DNA of 9,001 nucleotides from an uncultured Burkholderiales bacterium (GCA_903926695.1 CAIYKK010000571.1:1-9001), one strand, 5' to 3'; numbered from the stretch's first letter, positions 1-8,478 are shown. Notes: generated by a model not told the origin, from the letters alone. Numbers and translations: made by a program.

Positions 1-1796
<1,796 letters not shown>

Positions 1797-1853
1797 CAAA
1801 AAAAGCAAAAGCGCCCGCTTCAGGGATTACCCTTGGTTCTGGCGTACAGTTCC

Positions 1854-1909
1854 TTGAAAAATAAGGATTTATGTTATACTTGACGAAAATAGTCAAGAAT
1901 TAATTTATT
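1854..1909 (+). promoter_or_regulatory. Candidate iscR promoter(s), two alternative readings
   Basis: Two sigma70-like arrangements overlap the IscR operator. The first is TTGAAA (1854-1859), a 15-base spacer, then TATACT (1875-1880): good hexamers with a short spacer. The second is TTGACG (1880-1885), an 18-base spacer, then TTTATT (1904-1909): a good -35 with a weak -10. In either case the operator covers a core promoter element, which fits repression by IscR. The leader to the iscR ATG would be about 100-130 bases. The sequence alone cannot decide which promoter is used. Confidence 0.55.
1876..1900 (+). promoter_or_regulatory. IscR type 1 operator
   Basis: This 25-base site matches the E. 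coli type 1 IscR consensus (ATASYYGAC-TRWWWY-AGTCRRSTAT) at 23 of 25 positions by my count. The two mismatches are G at 1885 and A at 1898. It contains a perfect inverted repeat, CTTGAC (1879-1884) and GTCAAG (1892-1897), separated by seven bases. In known systems, type 1 sites bind the [2Fe-2S] form of IscR and serve in feedback repression of the isc operon. Its position 118 bases upstream of the iscR start and over the likely promoter supports autoregulation. Confidence 0.88.
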
Positions 1910-2018
1910 TCCCGAAGACCTGCAACTGTTGCCCGAATTGAGTCCGGCAGTTGAAGGAAATTTTCCTGGCAGTCACAGGCTTTCAGGATCAAATGCCAAT
2001 CAAGCGAAGGAGCTTGTT

Positions 2019-2555
2019 ATGCGTCTCACCACCAAAGGCCGTTTTGCGGTCACCGCGATGATCGACTTGGGGCTGCGCCAGAACAATGGCCCGGTCACCT
2101 TGGCCGCGATCAGCCAGCGCCAGCAAATTTCCCTGTCTTACCTGGAGCAGCTGTTTGGCAAGCTGCGCCGCCATGAACTGGTCGAATCCACCCGTGGCCC
2201 CGGCGGCGGTTACACGCTGGGCCGCAAGGCGGCTGACATCACGGTGGCCGACATTATCGTTTCGGTCGATGAGCCGATTGACGCCACCCAGTGCAACGGC
2301 AAGGAAAACTGCCACGGCGACGGCAACCGCTGCATGACGCACGATCTGTGGGCCTCGCTCAACAGCCGCATGGTGGAGTTTCTCGATTCCGTGAGCCTGC
2401 AAAAGCTTGTCGATGAGCAGCTCGCCAAGGGCGTCGTGGTCGAGAGCACGCCGCAGGTCAAAAAAGCCGTTTTTGCCGCCCCCATCGCCAAGCCGATGCG
2501 GATCAATGCGCCCAATTCGGTGTTTGCCTTGGGCAATGCGTTTTCTAAATCCTGA
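2019..2555 (+). CDS. iscR: Fe-S cluster-sensing Rrf2-family regulator IscR
   Basis: Transcription factor of 178 residues (E. coli 162) that senses Fe-S status and represses the isc operon. The ATG at 2019 is chosen because [11 protein letters not shown] is the family N-terminus and AAGGAG (2007-2012) sits 6 bases upstream; the frame stays open back to 1929 but that part has no family resemblance. A winged helix-turn-helix fills residues 1-70, with the wing motif [11 protein letters not shown]. Glu43, which in E. coli governs discrimination between type 1 and type 2 sites, is conserved. Cluster ligands are Cys92, Cys98, Cys105 and His108. The Cys98-Cys105 loop is one residue longer than in E. 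coli (ligands 92, 98, 104, 107). A C-terminal tail of about 30 residues, rich in Ala, Lys and Pro, has no function I can assign. It is the first gene of the operon. Confidence 0.97.
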   Translation: MRLTTKGRFAVTAMIDLGLRQNNGPVTLAAISQRQQISLSYLEQLFGKLRRHELVESTRGPGGGYTLGRKAADITVADIIVSVDEPIDATQCNGKENCHGDGNRCMTHDLWASLNSRMVEFLDSVSLQKLVDEQLAKGVVVESTPQVKKAVFAAPIAKPMRINAPNSVFALGNAFSKS

Positions 2556-2572
2556 ACGAAAGAGTCAGCCAC

Positions 2573-3790
2573 ATGGACACCCCACATTTCCCGATTTACA
2601 TGGACTACAGCGCCACCAACCCCTGCGACCCCAGGGTGGTGGATGCCATCATTCCCTGGCTGCGCGAGCATTTTGGCAACCCCGCTTCCCGCAGTCACGC
2701 CTGGGGCTGGGAAGCCGAGGCCGCCGTTGAAAAGGCCCGCGAGCAGGTCGCCGCGCTGATTGGCGCGGACCCTCGGGAAATCGTCTGGACGAGCGGCGCG
2801 ACTGAGTCGAACAATCTGGCGCTCAAGGGCGCAGCGCACTTCTACAAAAGCAAGGGCAAGCACCTGATCACGGTCAAGACTGAGCACAAAGCCGTGCTGG
2901 ACACCTGCCGCGAACTGGAGCGCCAGGGTTTTGAAGTCAGCTATCTGGATGTGCAGGCTGACGGCATGCTGGATCTGGACGTGCTCAAGGCGGCGATTCG
3001 GCCCGACACGATTCTGGTCAGCGTGATGTTCGTGAACAACGAAATCGGCGTGATTCAGGATTTGCCCGCCATCGGCGCGCTGTGCCGCGAAAAGGGCATC
3101 ATTTTTCACTCGGACGCGGCGCAGGCCACGGGGCGCGTGGACATCGACTTGGCCAGCCTGCCGGTCGATTTGATGAGCCTGACTTCGCACAAGACTTACG
3201 GCCCCAAGGGCATTGGCGCGCTGTATGTGCGGCGCAAGCCCCGCGTGCGTCTGGAAGCGCAAATGCACGGCGGCGGTCACGAGCGCGGCATGCGTTCGGG
3301 CACGCTGCCGACGCACCAGATCGTCGGCATGGGCGAGGCTTACCGCATCGCCAAGGCCGAGATGCACGAGGAAAACAAGCGCATCCGCGCCCTGCACGAG
3401 CGCATGCTGGCCGGTTTTGAAGGCGTTGAAGAAGTCTTTTTGAATGGTCACGCCGACAAGCGCGTGCCGCACAACCTGAACATGAGCTTTAACTTCGTCG
3501 AAGGCGAGTCGCTGATCATGGGCATCAAGGGTCTGGCGGTGTCGTCCGGCTCGGCCTGCACCTCGGCCAGTCTGGAGCCTAGTTATGTGCTGCGCGCCCT
3601 GGGCCGCAGTGACGAGCTGGCGCACAGCAGCCTGCGCATGACGATTGGCCGCTGGACGACCGAAGAAGAAATCGACTACGCCGTCGCCACGATCAAGGAA
3701 AACGTCGCCAAGCTGCGCGACTTGTCGCCGCTGTGGGAAATGTTCAAGGATGGCGTGGACCTGTCCACCATTCAGTGGTCGGCGCATTAA
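2573..3790 (+). CDS. iscS: Cysteine desulfurase IscS
   Basis: PLP-dependent enzyme that converts L-cysteine to alanine and an enzyme-bound persulfide, the sulphur donor for IscU and, in other bacteria, also for tRNA thiolation and other pathways. It has 405 residues (E. coli 404). The PLP Lys is Lys207 in SHKTYGPKG; the His that stacks on PLP is His105 (KTEHKAVLD); Asp181 lies in HSDAAQ. The catalytic loop [15 protein letters not shown] carries Cys329, the persulfide Cys. The C-terminus ([18 protein letters not shown]) is the conserved IscU-contact region. The start follows the iscR stop by 17 bases; the upstream GAAAGAG is only a weak ribosome site, so translation may be helped by coupling to iscR. 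This is the IscS group I type, not SufS or NifS. Confidence 0.98.
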   Translation: MDTPHFPIYMDYSATNPCDPRVVDAIIPWLREHFGNPASRSHAWGWEAEAAVEKAREQVAALIGADPREIVWTSGATESNNLALKGAAHFYKSKGKHLITVKTEHKAVLDTCRELERQGFEVSYLDVQADGMLDLDVLKAAIRPDTILVSVMFVNNEIGVIQDLPAIGALCREKGIIFHSDAAQATGRVDIDLASLPVDLMSLTSHKTYGPKGIGALYVRRKPRVRLEAQMHGGGHERGMRSGTLPTHQIVGMGEAYRIAKAEMHEENKRIRALHERMLAGFEGVEEVFLNGHADKRVPHNLNMSFNFVEGESLIMGIKGLAVSSGSACTSASLEPSYVLRALGRSDELAHSSLRMTIGRWTTEEEIDYAVATIKENVAKLRDLSPLWEMFKDGVDLSTIQWSAH

Positions 3791-3801
3791 ACAACCCAAT
3801 T

Positions 3802-3807
3802 GAGGAG
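3802..3807 (+). promoter_or_regulatory. Strong ribosome binding site of iscU
   Basis: GAGGAG lies 9 bases before the iscU ATG and is, with that of iscR, one of only two strong Shine-Dalgarno matches in the locus. It fixes the iscU start at 3817 rather than at the in-frame ATG at 3733 inside iscS. Confidence 0.8.
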
Positions 3808-3816
3808 TTAATCAAA

Positions 3817-4212
3817 ATGGCATACAGCGAAAAAGTGGTGGACCACTACGAAAATCCCCGCAACGTCGGCGCGTTTGAAAAAGGCGACGAATCGGTTGGC
3901 ACCGGCATGGTCGGCGCGCCCGCCTGCGGCGACGTGATGAAGCTGCAAATCAAGGTCAACCCGGTGACCGGCGTGATCGAGGACGCACGCTTTAAAACCT
4001 ACGGCTGCGGCTCGGCGATTGCGTCCAGTTCGCTCGTGACCGAATGGGTCAAGGGCAAAACGCTGGACGAAGCCGCGAGCATCAAAAACAGCGAAATCGC
4101 CGAAGAACTGGCCCTGCCGCCTGTGAAAATTCACTGCTCCATCCTGGCCGAAGACGCCATCAAGGCCGCTGTACACGATTACAAGCAAAAGCACCTGCCC
4201 GTCGCCGCCTGA
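3817..4212 (+). CDS. iscU: Fe-S cluster assembly scaffold IscU
   Basis: Scaffold on which [2Fe-2S] clusters are assembled from IscS sulphur and iron before transfer to apoproteins. It has 131 residues (E. coli 128). The three cluster Cys are Cys37 (PACGDV), Cys64 (YGCGSAIASSS) and Cys107 (KIHCSILAED), with Asp39 and His106 beside them; all are intact. LPPVK at 100-104 is the HscA recognition motif. Relative to E. coli there is one extra residue near position 51 (VNPVTGVIEDA), which shifts the later numbering by one. The ATG at 3817 is preceded by GAGGAG and gives the family N-terminus MAYSEKVVDHYENPRNVG. It lies 26 bases after iscS and is surely cotranscribed with it. Confidence 0.98.
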   Translation: MAYSEKVVDHYENPRNVGAFEKGDESVGTGMVGAPACGDVMKLQIKVNPVTGVIEDARFKTYGCGSAIASSSLVTEWVKGKTLDEAASIKNSEIAEELALPPVKIHCSILAEDAIKAAVHDYKQKHLPVAA

Positions 4213-4268
4213 AACCAACGCCGTCTTCTGACGTTGATTAACCTGTCCCATTTTTCGAGCCCACTCCC

Positions 4269-4592
4269 ATGTCCGTTACCCTTACCGACGCTGCTGCCCG
4301 CCACGTAACCCGCTACATGACCAAGCGCGGCAAGGGCGTCGGCGTGCGCTTAGGCGTGAAAACCACCGGCTGCTCGGGTCTGGCTTACAAGCTCGAATAC
4401 GCCGATGAAATCGCGCCCGAAGACGTGGTGTTTGAAGACAACGGCGTGAAGGTGCTGGTCGATCCCAAAAGCATGGCCTACATCGACGGCACCCAGCTCG
4501 ATTTTGTGCGCGAGGGGCTGAATGAAGGCTTTAAATTCCTCAACCCCAACGAGCGCGACCGCTGCGGCTGCGGCGAGAGTTTCCGGGTGTGA
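4269..4592 (+). CDS. iscA: A-type Fe-S carrier IscA
   Basis: Carrier protein of the HesB/IscA family that takes clusters, or iron, from the scaffold to target proteins. It has 107 residues, the same as E. coli IscA. The three conserved Cys are Cys35 (TTGCSGLAY), Cys99 and Cys101 (CGCGESF). Placement after iscU favours IscA over ErpA or SufA. The gap to iscU is 56 bases and contains no convincing Shine-Dalgarno sequence; CGAG about 11 bases before the ATG is the closest. The gene is followed by an intrinsic terminator about 55 bases downstream, so it may be the last gene of the main iscRSUA transcript. Confidence 0.97.
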   Translation: MSVTLTDAAARHVTRYMTKRGKGVGVRLGVKTTGCSGLAYKLEYADEIAPEDVVFEDNGVKVLVDPKSMAYIDGTQLDFVREGLNEGFKFLNPNERDRCGCGESFRV

Positions 4593-4646
4593 GGAGCGCC
4601 GCCGCCAGCGCTTTGCCGCCAGAGCGCCGCACCTAATCTTTTTTTC

Positions 4647-4684
4647 AAAGCCGCCTTCACAGACTGTGCTGGCGGTTTTTTATT
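4647..4684 (+). terminator. Intrinsic terminator between iscA and hscB
   Basis: Bases 4647-4655 (AAAGCCGCC) pair with 4671-4679 (GGCGGTTTT), with one G-U wobble. Inside, CACA (4658-4661) pairs with TGTG (4665-4668) around a three-base loop, so the hairpin is compound. It runs directly into six T (4676-4681) and then ATT. This is a textbook rho-independent terminator for the + strand, and it ends only about 8-12 bases before the hscB ATG. It would reduce or modulate expression of hscBA-fdx relative to iscRSUA. Confidence 0.85.
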
Positions 4685-4692
4685 GTCCAGTT

Positions 4693-5217
4693 ATGAATCT
4701 GAACCTTCAATCCAACGACTTTGAGCTTTTCAGCCTGCCGCTGCAGTTCGCACAAGACCGCGCCGTCTTGGATGCGCGCTGGAAAGACTTGCAGCGCGAA
4801 GCCCACCCCGACAAGTTTGCCGCCCAGGGCGCGGCTGCCCAGCGCGTGGCCATGCAATGGTCGGTGCGCATCAACGAGGCGTATCAGCGCCTGAAAAATC
4901 CGCTCCAGCGCGCCAGCTACCTGTGCGAACTAAACGGCGCGCCCATCAACGCAGAAAACAACACCGCCATGCCGATGCAGTTCCTGATGCAGCAAATGGA
5001 ATGGCGCGAAGCGCTGGATGAAGCCCGCAGCGTCGAAGACCTGGAAAAAATCGCCGCCCAAACCCGCGCCAGCGAACGCGCCCAGATGGACAAAATCGCC
5101 CAGGCGCTGGACGCGGCCCGCGATTTCCCGGAAGCGGCCCGGCAGGTGCGCTGCCTGATGTTTATCGAGCGTTTTGCCACCGAGGTGGATGCGCGCATCG
5201 ACCAGCTTGAAGCCTGA
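4693..5217 (+). CDS. hscB: Fe-S assembly J-domain co-chaperone HscB
   Basis: DnaJ-type co-chaperone that delivers IscU to HscA and stimulates its ATPase. It has 174 residues (E. coli 171). The N-terminal J-domain carries the HPD motif (REAHPDKF, about residues 35-42), and [20 protein letters not shown] closes that domain. The C-terminal helical part ([19 protein letters not shown] onward) is the IscU-binding region in the family. The start at 4693 is chosen because [15 protein letters not shown] is the typical beginning; the frame is open upstream through the terminator into iscA, but that part has no family similarity. No Shine-Dalgarno sequence lies in TATTGTCCAGTT before the ATG, which is unusual this close to a terminator. 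The hscA gene follows 20 bases later. Confidence 0.96.
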   Translation: MNLNLQSNDFELFSLPLQFAQDRAVLDARWKDLQREAHPDKFAAQGAAAQRVAMQWSVRINEAYQRLKNPLQRASYLCELNGAPINAENNTAMPMQFLMQQMEWREALDEARSVEDLEKIAAQTRASERAQMDKIAQALDAARDFPEAARQVRCLMFIERFATEVDARIDQLEA

Positions 5218-5237
5218 AAGACAAACGAGACAAACGC

Positions 5238-7151
5238 ATGGCACTTCTGCAAATTTCCGAACCCGGCCAAGCGCCCGACCCGCACGGGCGGCGCATCGCC
5301 ATTGGCATTGATCTGGGCACGACCCACTCGCTGGTCGCCAGCGTGCGCAACGGCGTGGCCGAATGCCTGCCCGACGCGCAGGGCCGCGTGCTGCTGCCCA
5401 GCGTCGTGCGCTACCTCAGCGTCAATGGCCGCCAGATTGGTTTTGACGCGTTGGCCGCGCAGGTGGACGACCCGGTCAACACCATCTCGTCAGCCAAGCG
5501 GCTGATGGGGCGCGGCCTGAGCGACATCGGCAGCCTCAGCCAGTTTCACTACCAGTTCATCGACAAGCCCGGCATGGTCACGCTGCAAACCGTGGCCGGT
5601 GAAAAAAGCCCGGTCGAAGTCAGCGCCGAAATCCTCGCCACGCTGCGCCAGCGCGCCGAAGACACGTTTGACAACGACATTGACGGCGCGGTCATCACCG
5701 TGCCCGCGTATTTCGACGACGCCCAGCGCCAGGCCACCAAAGACGCGGCGCAATTGGCGGGGCTGAACGTGCTGCGCCTGCTGAACGAACCAACCGCCGC
5801 CGCCATTGCCTACGGGCTGGACAACGCCAGCGAAGGCATTTACGCCGTTTACGATCTGGGCGGCGGCACGTTTGACATTTCCATCCTGCGCCTGACGCAA
5901 GGTGTGTTTGAAGTCGTGGCCACCGGCGGCGACTCGGCCCTAGGCGGCGACGACTACGACCGGGCGCTGGCCGATTGGGCGCTGGCTCAGGCCGCTCTGG
6001 CGTTGCGGCAAGCGCAAATTGACGGCATTTACCCGCATGACGCGACGCTGACCGCCGAAACGTTGAGCGCCTCGGACAAGGCTGCCCTGCACAAAACGGC
6101 CCGCGCCTGCAAGGAGGCGCTGTCTGCCGCCGGTGTGGCGCCATTTTCAGTCCGGCTTTCCGCCGCGTCCGTGAGTCTGGACGTAAAGGTCGCCGATTTC
6201 GACGCCGCCAGCGCCCACCTGACGCAGCGCACGCTGGTGGCCGTGCGCAAGGCTTTGCGCGATGCGGGGCTGGGCAAAGACGAGATCAAAGGCGTGGTGC
6301 TGGTCGGCGGCTCCACCCGCATGCCGCAGGTGCGTCAGGCCGTGGCCGACTTTTTTGGCCGCGAGCCGCTGACCAATCTGAACCCGGATGAAGTCGTGGC
6401 GCTGGGCGCGGCGATTTCCGCCAACCAGCTGATCGGCAACCAGGGCGGCGACGATTTGCTGCTGCTGGACGTGATTCCGCTGTCGCTGGGCATTGAAACG
6501 ATGGGCGGATTGGTCGAGCGTATCGTGCCGCGCAACCAGACTATTCCGACCGCAATGGCGCAGGATTTCACCACGTACAAAGACGGCCAGACCGCGCTGG
6601 CGCTGCATGTGGTGCAGGGCGAGCGCGACTTGGTGGCCGATTGCCGCAGTCTGGCGCGGTTTGAACTGCGCGGCATTCCGCCTATGGTCGCGGGCGCGGC
6701 GCGCATTCGCGTGACGTTTACCGTCAATGCCGACGGCCTGCTCAGCGTCAATGCGCACGAGCAGATTAGCGGCGTGCAGGCCAAAATTGACGTGAAGCCG
6801 TCTTACGGACTGTCTGACGACGAGGTGGCGCGCATGCTGCAAGACAGCTTTTTGACAGCCAAGCAGGACATGGCCGCCCGCGCCTTGGCCGAGGCGCAGG
6901 TCGATGCTGACCGCATGATTCTGGCCACGCAAAGCGCGCTGGTAGCGGACGCCGATTTGCTCGAAGCCGACGAGCTGGCGCAGATTGACGGCTTGATGAC
7001 GGGTCTAGCCCAGGCGCGTCTCCACGCCGACGCCGCTGGCGTTGAAGCCGCCACGCAGGCGCTGGCCAAAGGCACGGAATCTTTCGCCGCCCAGCGCATG
7101 AACCGGGGCATTCAAAAAGCTCTGGCCGGCAAAAACATCGAGTCGATCTGA
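5238..7151 (+). CDS. hscA: Hsp70-class Fe-S assembly chaperone HscA
   Basis: ATP-dependent chaperone that binds the LPPVK motif of IscU and, with HscB, promotes cluster transfer. It has 637 residues (E. coli 616). The ATPase domain shows GIDLGTTHS (23-31), [12 protein letters not shown] (183-194), [12 protein letters not shown] (204-215) and [12 protein letters not shown] (354-365). The substrate-binding domain starts at about 411 with [14 protein letters not shown], and a helical lid runs from about 525 to the end. The N-terminal [10 protein letters not shown] matches E. coli HscA and separates it from DnaK. Compared with E. coli, about 18 extra residues lie between 250 and 285. The region before the ATG holds no clear Shine-Dalgarno sequence but a short tandem repeat (GACAAACG, 5220-5236). 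Confidence 0.98.
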   Translation: MALLQISEPGQAPDPHGRRIAIGIDLGTTHSLVASVRNGVAECLPDAQGRVLLPSVVRYLSVNGRQIGFDALAAQVDDPVNTISSAKRLMGRGLSDIGSLSQFHYQFIDKPGMVTLQTVAGEKSPVEVSAEILATLRQRAEDTFDNDIDGAVITVPAYFDDAQRQATKDAAQLAGLNVLRLLNEPTAAAIAYGLDNASEGIYAVYDLGGGTFDISILRLTQGVFEVVATGGDSALGGDDYDRALADWALAQAALALRQAQIDGIYPHDATLTAETLSASDKAALHKTARACKEALSAAGVAPFSVRLSAASVSLDVKVADFDAASAHLTQRTLVAVRKALRDAGLGKDEIKGVVLVGGSTRMPQVRQAVADFFGREPLTNLNPDEVVALGAAISANQLIGNQGGDDLLLLDVIPLSLGIETMGGLVERIVPRNQTIPTAMAQDFTTYKDGQTALALHVVQGERDLVADCRSLARFELRGIPPMVAGAARIRVTFTVNADGLLSVNAHEQISGVQAKIDVKPSYGLSDDEVARMLQDSFLTAKQDMAARALAEAQVDADRMILATQSALVADADLLEADELAQIDGLMTGLAQARLHADAAGVEAATQALAKGTESFAAQRMNRGIQKALAGKNIESI

Positions 7152-7194
7152 CGCGCAGGCGCTCATCCCTTCCTCTTAACCAGAAACTGACACC

Positions 7195-7533
7195 ATGCCG
7201 ATCATCAAAATTCTGCCGCATCCCGAGTACTGCCCCGAGGGCGCTGAAATCACCGCGCCAGCGGGCACGTCGATCTGCGAGGCCATGCTGGACCACAAAA
7301 TCAACATTGAACACGCCTGCGACATGAGCTGCGCCTGCACCACCTGCCACGTCATCGTGCGCCAGGGTTTCAACACGCTCAACGAGTTGGACGAAAGCGA
7401 AGAAGATTTGCTGGACCGCGCTTGGGGGCTGGAGCCGAACTCGCGCCTGAGCTGTCAGGCGTTTTTGGCGCAAAGCGACGTGACGGTGGAAATTCCCAAA
7501 TACTCCATCAACAACGCCAAAGAAAACCACTGA
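7195..7533 (+). CDS. fdx: [2Fe-2S] ferredoxin of the Isc system
   Basis: Adrenodoxin-type ferredoxin that supplies electrons for cluster assembly on IscU-IscS. It has 112 residues (E. coli Fdx 111). Cluster ligands are Cys42, Cys48, Cys51 and Cys87, in EHACDMSCACTTCH and RLSCQA; the extra Cys46 is also found in E. coli Fdx. The acidic stretch NELDESEEDLLDRAWG is the usual partner-docking surface. It starts 43 bases after hscA with no good Shine-Dalgarno sequence. In E. coli iscX follows fdx; here the next gene is a dnaQ-type exonuclease 9 bases downstream, and no iscX is present in the window. Confidence 0.97.
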   Translation: MPIIKILPHPEYCPEGAEITAPAGTSICEAMLDHKINIEHACDMSCACTTCHVIVRQGFNTLNELDESEEDLLDRAWGLEPNSRLSCQAFLAQSDVTVEIPKYSINNAKENH

Positions 7534-7542
7534 ACCGCCGCC

Positions 7543-8250
7543 ATGCGCCAGATCGTTTTAGACACGGAAACCACCGGCCTGTTCCCGCAAAACGGCGACA
7601 GGATCATTGAAATCGGCTGCGTCGAGCTGGTGGCGCGCAAGCTCACCGGCAACAACCGGCATTTTTACCTCAACCCCGAGCGCGACAGCCACGAGGACGC
7701 GCTCAGGATTCACGGCATCAGCAATGCGTTTCTGAAGGACAAGCCCAAGTTTTCTGCCGTGGTGGACGATTTGCTGGCTTACCTGCAGGGCGCTGAGGTC
7801 ATCATCCACAACGCGCCGTTCGACGTGGGCTTCTTGAACAAGGAGCTTGAACTGATCGGCCAGCCGCCGCTCAAGCAATGCGTGCGCAAGGTGACCGACA
7901 CCCTGGTGATGGCCAAAGAGCTGTTTCCGGGCAAGCGCAATTCGCTCGACGCGCTGTGCGACCGGCTGGAAGTGGACAACTCAGGCCGCACGCTGCACGG
8001 CGCGCTGCTCGATGCCGAGCTGCTGGCCGATGTGTACATCAACCTGACGCGCGGCCAGAACAGCCTGGTGATGGACGTGGGCGGCCAGACGCAGCAGGGC
8101 GAGAGCCTGCCCGCCATCGACCTGCGCACTTTCAATCTGCCGGTGCTGGTCGCCGACGAGCAGGAAGCTGACGCGCATGAAAAAACCTTGGCTGGCATCG
8201 ACAAAGCCAGCAAAGGAAAAACTGTGTGGCGAATTCTTGAAGAAGGTTGA
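7543..8250 (+). CDS. dnaQ: DNA polymerase III epsilon subunit, 3'-5' proofreading exonuclease
   Basis: DEDDh exonuclease that removes misincorporated nucleotides as part of the Pol III core. It has 235 residues (E. coli 243). Catalytic residues are Asp7 and Glu9 (LDTETTG, Exo I), Asp94 (HNAPFDVGFLN, Exo II), and His152 and Asp157 (LHGALLDAELLADVY, Exo III). QNSLVM at 172-177 sits where E. coli epsilon has its beta-clamp motif QTSMAF, and the C-terminal tail ending TVWRILEEG is where alpha binds in the family. These two points favour true DnaQ over other DEDDh exonucleases. It begins 9 bases after fdx with no Shine-Dalgarno sequence, so it is probably cotranscribed and perhaps translationally coupled. 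Its stop codon overlaps the -35 of the tRNA promoter. Confidence 0.93.
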   Translation: MRQIVLDTETTGLFPQNGDRIIEIGCVELVARKLTGNNRHFYLNPERDSHEDALRIHGISNAFLKDKPKFSAVVDDLLAYLQGAEVIIHNAPFDVGFLNKELELIGQPPLKQCVRKVTDTLVMAKELFPGKRNSLDALCDRLEVDNSGRTLHGALLDAELLADVYINLTRGQNSLVMDVGGQTQQGESLPAIDLRTFNLPVLVADEQEADAHEKTLAGIDKASKGKTVWRILEEG

Positions 8251-8276
8251 TAAAACGCGAAAAATCTGTCTATAAT
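8247..8276 (+). promoter_or_regulatory. Sigma70 promoter of the tRNA-Val gene
   Basis: TTGATA (8247-8252), an 18-base spacer and a perfect TATAAT (8271-8276) form the best promoter in the window. Transcription would begin near 8283, about 10 bases before the mature tRNA 5' end. The -35 overlaps the dnaQ stop codon TGA (8248-8250). Confidence 0.87.
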
Positions 8277-8293
8277 AGAAGTCTGAACGGTTG

Positions 8294-8368
8294 GGGCGAT
8301 TAGCTCAGGGGTAGAGCACTGCATTCACACTGCAGGGGTCGCAAGTTCGAAACTTGCATCGCCCACCA
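8294..8368 (+). tRNA. tRNA-Val, anticodon CAC
   Basis: All four arms fold: acceptor GGGCGAT (8294-8300) with ATCGCCC (8358-8364), D stem GCTC with GAGC, anticodon stem CTGCA with TGCAG around loop TTCACAC, and T stem GCAAG with CTTGC around TTCGAAA. The anticodon CAC is at 8326-8328 and reads the valine codon GUG. The discriminator is A8365, and CCA is encoded (8366-8368). Length is 75 bases with CCA. It has its own promoter and terminator, so it is a single-gene transcription unit. Confidence 0.97.
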
Positions 8369-8377
8369 ATAAATTCA

Positions 8378-8411
8378 AAAAAGGATTTGGCTTAACGGCC
8401 AAGTCCTTTTT
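8378..8411 (+). terminator. Intrinsic terminator of the tRNA-Val unit
   Basis: A 14-pair stem with one G-U wobble joins 8378-8391 (AAAAAGGATTTGGC) and 8398-8411 (GCCAAGTCCTTTTT) around a six-base loop, ending in five T. It starts 9 bases after the tRNA CCA. Because the left arm begins with a run of A (8377-8382), it could also act on minus-strand transcripts. Confidence 0.9.
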
Positions 8412-8448
8412 GCGTTGCGCGTCATTATTTCGCCAGCGGTTTGGGCAT

Positions 8449-8478
8449 AAAAAAAGCCAGGTCATCAAACCTGGCTTT
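8449..8478 (-). terminator. Intrinsic terminator of the phoH-like gene
   Basis: On the minus strand a 10-pair perfect stem (8478-8469 with 8462-8453, core AAAGCCAGGT) with a six-base loop runs into seven T (complement of the A run 8449-8455). It lies about 20 bases beyond the stop codon of the minus-strand gene. On the + strand only three T follow, so it acts mainly leftward. Confidence 0.9.

Noticed and set aside
1929..2018. An upstream ATG that would extend iscR by 30 residues
   Set aside because: The extension has no resemblance to Rrf2 proteins, while the ATG at 2019 has AAGGAG in the right place and starts the family N-terminus.
2210..3799. A 529-codon minus-strand open frame opposite iscS and the end of iscR
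   Set aside because: Its composition (many His, Gln, Arg, Ala and Val) is what the reverse of a GC-rich coding gene gives, it has no recognisable family, and iscS on the other strand is beyond doubt.
3733..3816. An upstream in-frame ATG for iscU inside iscS
   Set aside because: IscU proteins begin at MAYSEK, and GAGGAG is placed for 3817.
4213..4268. A hairpin between iscU and iscA (CAACG/CGTTG)
   Set aside because: The stem is five pairs at most with a large loop and no T tract.
4522..4692. An hscB start inside iscA giving a 231-residue protein
   Set aside because: The added part runs through the terminator hairpin and has no J-protein similarity.
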